Source: an uncultured Novosphingobium sp.
GTDB lineage: Bacteria > Pseudomonadota > Alphaproteobacteria > Sphingomonadales > Sphingomonadaceae
Assembly: GCA_946886365.1 (NCBI GenBank)
Contig: CAMPIM010000088.1
Coordinates: 1 to 15,553 of the forward strand
Length of the DNA stretch: 15,553 bases
Reading direction: 5' to 3'
Shown: in pieces, positions 1 through 6,562 of the stretch
Layout: each line of letters starts with the position of its first letter
Numbering within the stretch: the first letter of the stretch is position 1
Position numbers and translations under genes: made by a program
Notes under the pieces: model-generated
Told to the model about the DNA's origin: nothing
Databases searched by the model: none
Seen by the model: the letters and a program-made list of their open reading frames with translations, nothing else

Positions 1-1028
1 GCCAGTTCCGGCTCGATCGGCGCGCCATATTTCTCGCGCGGGCTGATCCATTGCGGGGTCCGCTGCACGACGCTGACATGCCCCGCCTTTTGCGCGACCG
101 CGCTCAGCAATTGCACGCCCGTCGATCCATTGCCGATGATGGCGACCCGCGTGCCCGTCAGGTCCAACCCCTCCGGCCAGGCGGACGGATGGATGATCTG
201 CCCGCCGAAATCCTGCACGCCCTCAATGTCGGGCAACTGCGCATTGGCAAATGTGCCGCAAGCGGTGATCACCACATTGGCGACGATCTCCTGACGCCCG
301 CCCGGCGTTTCGACGTCCAGCGTCCAGACATTGCGCCCGGCATCAAACACCGCCCCCTTCACATCATGGGCAAACCGGCTGTTCGCCATCACCCCATATT
401 TGCGCGAGACATGTTGCAGATAAGTGCGAACATCCTCTCCCCGGTTGAAATGCTCGCCCCAGGGATACAGCTTCTCAAAACTATATTCATAGGTGATGGA
501 CGGCGTATCGACCCGCACATCGGGATAGCGGTTAATCGTCCACGTACCCCCCGCCTCAGGCTGACGATCCAGCAACAGATAGGGCAGACCCAGCAACTCG
601 CACTGCACGCCCGCCGCGATCCCGGCCGGGCCGCTGCCGATGATGACGATGCGGAAACCCTCCGGAATCTCCGGCTTCTCACCCTGCCATTCGACAGCGC
701 AGGGAACGGCACGGAAGGCCGGAAGGTCACGCCGCGCCTCAAACTCGACATCGGTCATCTCGCCAGACAACATCGTCATCAGGCGGCGCAATTCGGCCTC
801 AGGCGGCTCCGGCAAGTCCACTGCACCGGCATTGTCCGCCAGCCACTTGACCGCACGCTCCTTCAACAGCGCCTTCTGCTCCTCGCTCATCTGCGCGGCG
901 GCAGGCAGGGCGGCAATCTCCTCATCCCCACTATTCTGGTAGAGCGCGATCCGCAGCACGTTCAAATCCGCCAGCTCAACCGCGCGCCGAATGCTGTCAG
1001 TGTCGATCGCCTGTGCCGCCGTGGCCAT
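1..1028 (-). CDS. Baeyer-Villiger-type flavin monooxygenase, HAPMO-like (3' part missing)
   Basis: Residues 1-342 are visible; the C-terminus lies beyond the left edge. Two Rossmann motifs are present: GSGPAG at residues 131-136 for FAD and GNGSTG at 299-304 for NADPH. Between them are the GG-motif region GGTWTINRYP (160-169) and the BVMO fingerprint FGGQIIHPSAWP (274-285, fitting FxGxxxHxxxWP). The family uses NADPH and O2 to insert an oxygen beside a ketone, giving an ester or lactone. The roughly 120-residue extension before the FAD motif resembles 4-hydroxyacetophenone monooxygenase-type enzymes more than cyclohexanone monooxygenases. The ATG at 1028 directly follows an in-frame TGA and is preceded by a purine-rich GGGATGGGA. 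The gene lies 134 bp downstream of two crotonase genes on the same strand. The family call is secure; the substrate is unknown. Confidence 0.88.
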   Translation of the reverse strand, partial: MATAAQAIDTDSIRRAVELADLNVLRIALYQNSGDEEIAALPAAAQMSEEQKALLKERAVKWLADNAGAVDLPEPPEAELRRLMTMLSGEMTDVEFEARRDLPAFRAVPCAVEWQGEKPEIPEGFRIVIIGSGPAGIAAGVQCELLGLPYLLLDRQPEAGGTWTINRYPDVRVDTPSITYEYSFEKLYPWGEHFNRGEDVRTYLQHVSRKYGVMANSRFAHDVKGAVFDAGRNVWTLDVETPGGRQEIVANVVITACGTFANAQLPDIEGVQDFGGQIIHPSAWPEGLDLTGTRVAIIGNGSTGVQLLSAVAQKAGHVSVVQRTPQWISPREKYGAPIEPEL

Positions 1029-1126
1029 TCATCCCATCCCATCTGCTGTCGAGCGCATGCGAGCGCGCCAATCTTGTTTTTTGCAATATCGAATCTTTGG
1101 CCCGAGGTAAGCCGAACCCGTCCCAA

Positions 1127-1142
1127 TTCCGCCATGCCGGAA
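1127..1142. promoter_or_regulatory. Palindrome TTCCG-N6-CGGAA upstream of the BVMO gene (putative operator)
   Basis: This is a perfect 5-bp-arm inverted repeat (TTCC-N8-GGAA) in the 134-bp gap between the crotonase gene ending at 1163 and the BVMO start at 1028. On the minus strand it falls in the spacer of a possible but weak promoter, TTGGCA-N17-GAATTG. The same TTCC-N8-GGAA spacing recurs at 2831-2846 and 5018-5033. A regulator site is inferred; no regulator is encoded in the window. Confidence 0.4.
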
Positions 1143-1162
1143 CAGGTGCCAATTGCGGCTCG

Positions 1163-1954
1163 TCAGTAGCCCAGGAAATTGGGCGCGCGCCGCTCCATGA
1201 ATGCCCGCGCCGCCTCACTCGCATCATGCGAAAACAAGCTGATCTGCGCGTTCGCAGCCGCCTCCTGCGCCATGCTTTCCTCCAGCGCGATGACCCCCGC
1301 CGCATTGAGGTTACGCTTCATCGCCGCAAAGGCCACCGTCGGCCCGCCCGCCAGCTTCGCCGCCAAAGCCGCGCACTCACTCTCTAACGCCTCATCCTCG
1401 ACCAGCCGATTGACCAGCCTGCTCGCCAAGGCCTCATCCCCAAGCATCGGCTCGTCCAGCAGGAACATCTCCCGCGCCCGCGCCGGACCCAGCAGCCGGG
1501 TAAGCAGATAGCTACCCCCCGGATCGCCGCACCGCCCGGCGCTGGCAAAGGCCAGCTTGAACTTCACCGTCCGCGAAGCGATCCGCAGATCACACGCCGC
1601 CGCCATCACCAGCCCGCTCCCCGCCACCGGCCCACGCAAGCAAGCGACCGTCGGCTTGGGCATGCGATGAAGCAGCAGCGGAATTTCGCCATGAATGCTC
1701 ATCCGCGCCGCCGCCTCATCGGCCCGCATAGGCTCGGCCCGCGCCTCCTTGCCCTCACCCGACAAATCATAGCCCGCGCAAAATCCGCGCCCCGCACCCG
1801 CCAGGACGACGCAGCGCACCGCCGGATCGACCGACCAGCCGCGCAGCATCGATGCGATCTCGCCCAGCATCGCCTCCGTCAGCGCGTTCAACCGATCGGG
1901 CCGGTTCAGCGTCAGCGTGGCGACGCCCCCATCCACCTGCGTCAGGATGCTCAT
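1163..1954 (-). CDS. Enoyl-CoA hydratase/isomerase family protein (crotonase fold), 263 aa
   Basis: This is a complete crotonase-fold protein acting on an acyl-CoA thioester, presumably in ring or side-chain breakdown. Seen in sequence: the oxyanion-hole segments GFCAGYDL (residues 57-64) and RGPVAGSGL (107-115), followed by CDLRIA (121-126). Aligned by eye with rat mitochondrial hydratase, the two catalytic glutamates (E144, E164) are replaced by V116 and F136. Asp144, in GRCGDPGGSY, is retained; it matches the position used by PaaG-type isomerases and by 4-chlorobenzoyl-CoA dehalogenase. Isomerase, hydrolase or dehalogenase-like chemistry is therefore more likely than plain hydration. Its ATG overlaps the TGA of the upstream crotonase by 4 bp (ATGA), so translation is probably coupled. 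The family is secure; the reaction is not. Confidence 0.88.
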   Translation of the reverse strand: MSILTQVDGGVATLTLNRPDRLNALTEAMLGEIASMLRGWSVDPAVRCVVLAGAGRGFCAGYDLSGEGKEARAEPMRADEAAARMSIHGEIPLLLHRMPKPTVACLRGPVAGSGLVMAAACDLRIASRTVKFKLAFASAGRCGDPGGSYLLTRLLGPARAREMFLLDEPMLGDEALASRLVNRLVEDEALESECAALAAKLAGGPTVAFAAMKRNLNAAGVIALEESMAQEAAANAQISLFSHDASEAARAFMERRAPNFLGY

Positions 1955-2766
1955 GAGTGCGACTTCACCTTGTCCATGCCAGCGACGATGAACTCGCCAG
2001 TCTGGCCATAGGCCGACGCATGGCCCAGCTGGTGAATATCGAAACAGCTTTGCAGCGCCGTACTCTGCCCCATGATGTCCAGCGTCTGGTTCACCGCCCG
2101 CTTCGCCATCGCCAGCGCATGCGGGTGCATCTGCGCAATCTCGCGGGCCAGCGCCAATGCCTCTGCATCCAGATCCGCGCGCGGCACGACCCGGTTCACC
2201 ATGCCCCGCCGTTCCGCCTCATGCGCGTCGATCGGCTTGGCGGTGAACAACATCTCCTTCGCCTTGCGCGGCCCCAGCTCCCAAGTGTGGCCATGATATT
2301 CGACGCCACCGATGCCCATCAGCACCACCGGATCGGAAAAGCGCGCATCATCGGCCGCGATGATCAGGTCGCACGGCCATGCCAGCAACAGGCCGCCCGC
2401 GATGCAGGCCCCCTGAACCGCCGCGATCGAGGGCTTGGGAATATCGCGCCAGCGCTTGGAATAGCCGAGATAATGTTTGGCCTCCCACTCATGGATGCCC
2501 AGCAACCCGCGCTCCGGTATCGTCTCGCGAATGCGGTTGAACGACCCGTCGCGGATGGCTTCCGCGCTGACATCATGCCCGGCGGAGAAATGCTTGCCCT
2601 CCGCGCGCAGCAGGATGACGCGCACGGACTCATCCGCCGCGGCCTTTTCCCAGGCCTCATTCAGCTGCTGCAAAAAAGGTTCGTTCTGCGCGTTCGCCCG
2701 GTCGGCGCGATCCAGCGTGATCGTCGCGACCCGTTCCTCGACCGCGTAACGGATATATTCTACCAT
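1951..2766 (-). CDS. Enoyl-CoA hydratase/isomerase family protein (crotonase fold), 271 aa
   Basis: This is the first gene of the minus-strand unit. The start at 2766 is chosen over an upstream in-frame start at 2838 because AGGAG lies 8 nt before it and family homology begins at MVEYIRY. Seen in sequence: oxyanion-hole segments HFSAGHDV (about residues 59-66) and GACIAGGLLL, then CDLIIA. The positions of the two hydratase glutamates are occupied by Leu and Val, and the loop after FSDPVVLMGIGG carries EYHGHTWELG instead of the usual P-GGT motif. This distinguishes it from the adjacent crotonase, to which it is not a close duplicate. It probably acts on a bulky acyl-CoA, but the chemistry cannot be assigned from sequence alone. 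The stop codon overlaps the next gene's ATG. Confidence 0.87.
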   Translation of the reverse strand: MVEYIRYAVEERVATITLDRADRANAQNEPFLQQLNEAWEKAAADESVRVILLRAEGKHFSAGHDVSAEAIRDGSFNRIRETIPERGLLGIHEWEAKHYLGYSKRWRDIPKPSIAAVQGACIAGGLLLAWPCDLIIAADDARFSDPVVLMGIGGVEYHGHTWELGPRKAKEMLFTAKPIDAHEAERRGMVNRVVPRADLDAEALALAREIAQMHPHALAMAKRAVNQTLDIMGQSTALQSCFDIHQLGHASAYGQTGEFIVAGMDKVKSHS

Positions 2767-2822
2767 CTGCCTTACTCCTGGACCGCTGGTTGCGCGCGAT
2801 CGGCGCTGCGAGCATCCGCTAC

Positions 2823-2854
2823 CAGCGCCCTTCCGCACTACCGGAAGCGCGCTG
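2823..2854. promoter_or_regulatory. Long inverted repeat in the divergent promoter region
   Basis: The arms are 13 nt with 12 pairs: CAGCGC, one C/C mismatch, CTTCCG, a 6-nt spacer, CGGAAG, C, GCGCTG. The repeat sits between the divergent starts at 2766 (minus) and 2921 (plus). The inner part (2831-2846) is the same TTCC-N8-GGAA palindrome seen at 1127 and 5018. The position suits an operator serving both directions. A transcript hairpin is an alternative, but there is no T-run, so a terminator is unlikely. Confidence 0.5.
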
Positions 2855-2862
2855 CCGCCAAA

Positions 2863-2885
2863 TTGACATCCTACGCTTCAGGATG
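2863..2885 (+). promoter_or_regulatory. TTGACA box overlapping a CATCCT-N7-AGGATG inverted repeat
   Basis: A perfect -35-like TTGACA (2863-2868) lies 53 nt before the fused dehydrogenase start. It overlaps a second perfect inverted repeat with 6-bp arms and a 7-nt spacer (2867-2885). No good -10 box is visible 16-18 nt downstream, so the promoter itself is uncertain. Confidence 0.3.
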
Positions 2886-2920
2886 GCCAAGCAGGAAGGC
2901 GCGAACAAGATGGAATTGGC

Positions 2921-5008
2921 ATGAATCTCGAACTCAGCGAACAGCAGGCGATGATGCAGGAAGCGGCCCTGCGCTTCTTCGATCGGGAAGAGGTGGTGCA
3001 AGCCGCGCGCGCGTCGAAGGGCGCGGTCGATGCCAGCCTCTGGAGCGAGGCTGCGCAAATGGGTTTCATCACCATGCGCGCGCCAGAAGATCGCGGCGGC
3101 CTCAGCATGGGCCTCATGGAAGCCGCGCTAATCTGCGAGGCGGCAGGCCGGGGCGCGGCCCCTCTCCCGATCGCGGACGGCATCGCCGCCTGCGGCCTTC
3201 TGGGCCAGCTTGAAGGCGAAGCCGCCGCCGCGCTGCTCGAACAAGCAACGTCCACCCCCATCAGCCTCGACGCGCAGGACGGATGCATCCAGCTAAGCTG
3301 GGAATCCGACGCCATCCACGCCCTCCTGCCCACCGGCGAAAGGCGCATCATCGCCAGCGGCAACGCGGCAAGGCAGTCCTTCGAAGCCGCCCTCACCGAA
3401 CGAACCCTGCTGCGCTCAGCATGGCTCGTCGGCGCAGGCACCCGCGCCATCGAAATGGCCGCCGCCTACGCCACCGACCGCAAGCAGTTCGACCAGCCGA
3501 TCGGCGCATTTCAGGGCGTCGCCTTCCCCCTCGCCGACTCCATCACCGACATGGAGGGCGGCCGCCTGCTGCTATGGCGCACCATCTGGGACGTAATGCA
3601 GCAACAGTCCGAAGCAGGGGCGCTCGCCGCCCTCACCAGCTGGTGGACCGCCACCACCGCCCGCGCTGCCGTGCGCCGGGCGCTGCGCACCTTTGGCGGC
3701 TACGGCCTCTCCGACGAATATGACATCCACCTCTATTTCCTCGCGATCGACCGCGTCGCACTGGCGGAGGGCGACCCCGAAGACCGGCTGGTCGATGCAG
3801 GCGATCGGCTCTGGGCGGGCGCAACAACCGCGCTACCAGACGCAGGCGAGCCCGGCATCGAAATGGGCTTCACCCCGACCGAAGAAGCCTTCGCGACAGA
3901 AGTACGGACCTTCCTCGAAACCGCAGTCACCCCCGAACTGCGCGCCGCAGCCGCCACCTCCACCGACGGCCACCTTCCCGACCTTCACCGCCAGCTTGCC
4001 GCCGCAGGCCTCGCTTATCCCGACTGGCCGCGCGAATGGGGCGGGCAAGACCGCAGCCCCATGGAAGTAACCGCGCTCGGCCGCGTGTTCGAGGAATTCG
4101 GCCTCTCCCGCATCCCTATCGGCTGCACCAATATGGGCGCGCGCATGACGATGAAGTTCGGCTCGCCCGAACTAAAGGCCGAAGTCCTCCCGCGCCTCGC
4201 CGATGGATCGGCGCTCGCCTGCCTCGGCTTTACCGAGCCCGCATCAGGATCGGACATGTACGCCGCCCGCACCCGCGCCGTGCGCGATGGCGATGACTGG
4301 ATCATCACCGGACAGAAGATGTTCACGACCGGCGCGCATATTTCCGATTATATATTGATGCTCGCCCGCACCGATCCCGACGCGCCCAAGCATAAGGGCA
4401 TCACCCTCTTCTTCTTCCCCATGAACCTGCCGGGCGTCACGATCCAGCCGGTCGACACGCTCCCGGATGAACGCACCAACATCACCTTCTACGACGAAGT
4501 CCGCGTGCCCGACCGCTATCGCCTCGGCGAAGTCAATGGCGGCCTCAAGGTCATGGCCGCCGCCATGGAAATCGAACATGGCGGCGAAGGCTATCATATC
4601 TATCATCACAGCCTGATGCGCGCCGCGCTCGACTGGGCCAGCAGCAGCGACGCGTCGGGCAAGCGCCCGATCGACAAGCCAGCCGTCCGCGCCCGCCTTG
4701 CCCGCGTGCGCGCCCATCTGGAAATCGCCGACCTTATGTGCCGCCGCGTCACCTGGGCGATCGAAGCGGGCCGCATGACCCGCGCCATCGGCCCGATGGC
4801 CAAGATGTTCACCACCGAAATCTACATGGCAGATGCCGCCGATCTCGCCGCCCTCGCCGCGCCCGGCACGCTCACCCACCAAACGCCCGCCTTGGCGAAG
4901 ATCGAGGAATCCTACCGCCAATCCATCGGCCAGACCATCTATGGCGGCACCAGCGAAGTGCATCGCACCATCATCGCCCAGCATCATCTCGGCCTGCCCC
5001 GCGCCTGA
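2921..5008 (+). CDS. Tandem-fused acyl-CoA dehydrogenase (two ACAD halves), 695 aa
   Basis: Two acyl-CoA dehydrogenase modules lie in one chain, as in the roughly 700-residue FadE34-type enzymes of actinobacterial steroid side-chain degradation. The N-terminal half (about 1-305) begins LELSEQQ and has a shortened middle beta region with no TEPxxGSD motif. It keeps RKQFDQPIGAFQG (187-199) and a likely catalytic Glu283 in LAEGDPEDR. The C-terminal half (about 313-695) has TEPASGSD (438-445), WIITGQKMFTTGA (460-472) and YGGTSEVHR (674-682), where Gly675 sits at the usual catalytic Glu position. One composite active site per chain is inferred from heteromeric steroid ACADs. The FAD-linked role would be alpha,beta-desaturation of a bulky acyl-CoA. 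The Shine-Dalgarno sequence is weak. The gene is divergent from the crotonase unit, which could supply the next steps. Confidence 0.9.
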   Translation: MNLELSEQQAMMQEAALRFFDREEVVQAARASKGAVDASLWSEAAQMGFITMRAPEDRGGLSMGLMEAALICEAAGRGAAPLPIADGIAACGLLGQLEGEAAAALLEQATSTPISLDAQDGCIQLSWESDAIHALLPTGERRIIASGNAARQSFEAALTERTLLRSAWLVGAGTRAIEMAAAYATDRKQFDQPIGAFQGVAFPLADSITDMEGGRLLLWRTIWDVMQQQSEAGALAALTSWWTATTARAAVRRALRTFGGYGLSDEYDIHLYFLAIDRVALAEGDPEDRLVDAGDRLWAGATTALPDAGEPGIEMGFTPTEEAFATEVRTFLETAVTPELRAAAATSTDGHLPDLHRQLAAAGLAYPDWPREWGGQDRSPMEVTALGRVFEEFGLSRIPIGCTNMGARMTMKFGSPELKAEVLPRLADGSALACLGFTEPASGSDMYAARTRAVRDGDDWIITGQKMFTTGAHISDYILMLARTDPDAPKHKGITLFFFPMNLPGVTIQPVDTLPDERTNITFYDEVRVPDRYRLGEVNGGLKVMAAAMEIEHGGEGYHIYHHSLMRAALDWASSSDASGKRPIDKPAVRARLARVRAHLEIADLMCRRVTWAIEAGRMTRAIGPMAKMFTTEIYMADAADLAALAAPGTLTHQTPALAKIEESYRQSIGQTIYGGTSEVHRTIIAQHHLGLPRA

Positions 5009-5017
5009 CCTGCGGGC

Positions 5018-5033
5018 TTCCATATGCGCGGAA
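5018..5033. promoter_or_regulatory. TTCC-N8-GGAA palindrome upstream of the MFS gene
   Basis: TTCC (5018-5021), an 8-nt spacer, then GGAA (5030-5033), extended by a flanking C and an imperfect AG. It lies in the 122-bp gap between the fused dehydrogenase and the transporter at 5131. Spacing is identical to the sites at 1127 and 2831, but the spacer here is not itself symmetric. Confidence 0.35.
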
Positions 5034-5099
5034 AGTTGCGCGCCCGCGTTGATCCTGACCGCGATCCGATGATCTTTGCCCCCATGACTAAGCCGTTTT

Positions 5100-5118
5100 C
5101 AAGGACGGCGGCTCCTTG
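5100..5118 (+). other. Small hairpin abutting the MFS ribosome binding site
   Basis: CAAGGA and TCCTTG pair around a 7-nt CGGCGGC loop and end on the first G of the GGGAG Shine-Dalgarno (5118-5122). It could affect ribosome access, but a 6-bp stem may be chance. Confidence 0.22.
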
Positions 5119-5130
5119 GGAGACAAGCTG

Positions 5131-6513
5131 ATGACGAACCCGGCACCGCTGACCATGTCGGACGCGCTCCCAGCGGCTGGCCCCGATGCGCTCGCAGCAT
5201 CCGCGCCGATCAAGGCGCAACGCCGCACGGCGATGCTCCTGATGCTCGCCTTCATCTACAGCCTCAACTATCTCGACCGCCAGATCGTCGTCATCCTTCA
5301 GGAACCCATAAAGGCCGACTTCCAGCTCGCCGACTGGGAACTCGGCCTGCTGACCGGCGGAGCGTTCGGCATTTTCTACACCTTGATGGGCATTCCCATC
5401 GCCCAACTGATCGACCGGGGCGTCAATCGCGTACGGCTGATCGCGGTCTTCACCGCCAGCTGGAGCGTCATGACGGCCCTGTGCGGCCTCACCCGCAGCT
5501 TCGGAGCCTTCTTCACAGCACGCATGGGCGTCGGCCTTGCCGAGGCAGGCTTCGCCCCCGCCGCCCACTCCCTCATCTCAGACCTCTATCCGCCGCGCGA
5601 GCGACCCGCTGCGGCAGGCATCTTCGCCATCGGCGTGCCCGTCGGCATCATGGCGGGCCTTTCCATAGGCGGCATCGTCGCGCAGGCGACCGACTGGCGT
5701 ACGGCCCTTCTGCTGGCGGGCGCCCCCGGCATCCTGATCGCGATCCTCTTCCCCCTCATCGCCCGCGAGCCACTTCGCGGCGGAACCGAAGACCCCTCCG
5801 ATCAACCGGCCGAAGCGCCCGCGACACTCAATTTCTTTCAAAGCCTGCGTGTCCTCTCACAACGGCGCGCCTTCCTGCACATCGTCGCCGGAACCGCGAT
5901 CATGGCCTTCGCCCAAACCGGCATTTCGACCTGGCTGCCCTCCTTCCTCATCCGCAACCATGGCATGAGCCTGGCGCATGTCGGCGTCGGCCTTGGCCTG
6001 CTGACCGGCATATGCGGGGCGATCGGCACCTGGGCAGGTGGCTGGCAAGGAACGCGGCTTGCCAAGTCGGGCCTCCATATGGCGCTCTGGCTGCCGATCG
6101 CGGGCATGCTCCTCTGCATCCCGCTGGACATCATCGCACTCAGCATGGCGGACGGGCAGGCCGTTCTCCTCGTCCTCATCCCCAGCTACATCGTCGGCTC
6201 CTTCTGGACCGCGCCCTCGATCGCCCTCACCCAAAGCCTCGCGCCCGTATCGATGCGCGCGCGGGCAAGCGCCATGAACATCGTCGCGGCGAACCTGATC
6301 GGCGTATCGATGGGGCCTCTTGTGGCAGGCGTGCTGAGCGACGCCTTCGCCTATCTGCGCGGCGGCGACGCGGCGCTCGGCCTGCGGGACGCCATGATCT
6401 GCCTCACCGCCTTCTTCCTGTGGGCCGCCTGGCACTGGACCATGGCGATGCGCGCGCTGAAGCAAGAAAGTACAACGACTGTACGAATTGATTGCACAGC
6501 GCAACGGTTATAA
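5131..6513 (+). CDS. MFS transporter, spinster-like, 460 aa
   Basis: This is an inner-membrane major facilitator protein, probably moving the pathway's organic substrate or an intermediate. After a soluble N-terminus of about 30 residues comes SLNYLDRQIV, the (Y)xDR signature at the end of TM1 in spinster-like carriers. IKADFQL and a motif-A-like loop (IDRGVNRVRL) between TM2 and TM3 follow. About 12 hydrophobic segments are visible, with a central cytoplasmic loop near EDPSDQPAEAP. Length is normal. The ATG at 5131 is chosen over the TTG at 5116 because GGGAG lies 8 nt upstream of it. The last codons (VRIDCTAQRL) are AT-richer than the rest and overlap a likely promoter for the next gene. 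The transported compound is unknown. Confidence 0.9.
   Translation: MTNPAPLTMSDALPAAGPDALAASAPIKAQRRTAMLLMLAFIYSLNYLDRQIVVILQEPIKADFQLADWELGLLTGGAFGIFYTLMGIPIAQLIDRGVNRVRLIAVFTASWSVMTALCGLTRSFGAFFTARMGVGLAEAGFAPAAHSLISDLYPPRERPAAAGIFAIGVPVGIMAGLSIGGIVAQATDWRTALLLAGAPGILIAILFPLIAREPLRGGTEDPSDQPAEAPATLNFFQSLRVLSQRRAFLHIVAGTAIMAFAQTGISTWLPSFLIRNHGMSLAHVGVGLGLLTGICGAIGTWAGGWQGTRLAKSGLHMALWLPIAGMLLCIPLDIIALSMADGQAVLLVLIPSYIVGSFWTAPSIALTQSLAPVSMRARASAMNIVAANLIGVSMGPLVAGVLSDAFAYLRGGDAALGLRDAMICLTAFFLWAAWHWTMAMRALKQESTTTVRIDCTAQRL
6470..6484. promoter_or_regulatory. GTACA-N5-TGTAC inverted repeat (putative operator)
   Basis: A perfect 5-bp-arm palindrome in the last codons of the MFS gene, ending 3 nt before the -35-like TTGATT at 6488. 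The position suits an activator or a repressor of the promoter for the gene at 6563. Function is inferred from position and symmetry only. Confidence 0.4.
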
Positions 6514-6516
6514 AAT
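6488..6516 (+). promoter_or_regulatory. Candidate sigma70-type promoter for the PhyH gene
   Basis: TTGATT (6488-6493), a 17-nt spacer, then TAAAAT (6511-6516), in a locally AT-rich stretch. Transcription would start near 6523, about 40 nt before the gene at 6563. The boxes overlap the 3' end of the upstream MFS gene. Confidence 0.5.
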
Positions 6517-6562
6517 ACAGGTGAACCGAAACACCGGACGAATATCGGAGAGAGGATAAGCC

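Noticed and set aside
51..1169. 372-codon open frame on the plus strand
   Set aside because: Antisense shadow of the BVMO gene, which has two Rossmann motifs and the BVMO fingerprint.
1957..3213. 418-codon open frame on the plus strand
   Set aside because: It crosses the crotonase gene in antisense, the divergent promoter region and the start of the fused dehydrogenase; no recognisable domain.
4244..5023. 259-codon open frame on the minus strand
   Set aside because: Antisense to the C-terminal half of the fused dehydrogenase; repetitive Gly/Asp/Ala/His composition indicates a shadow frame.
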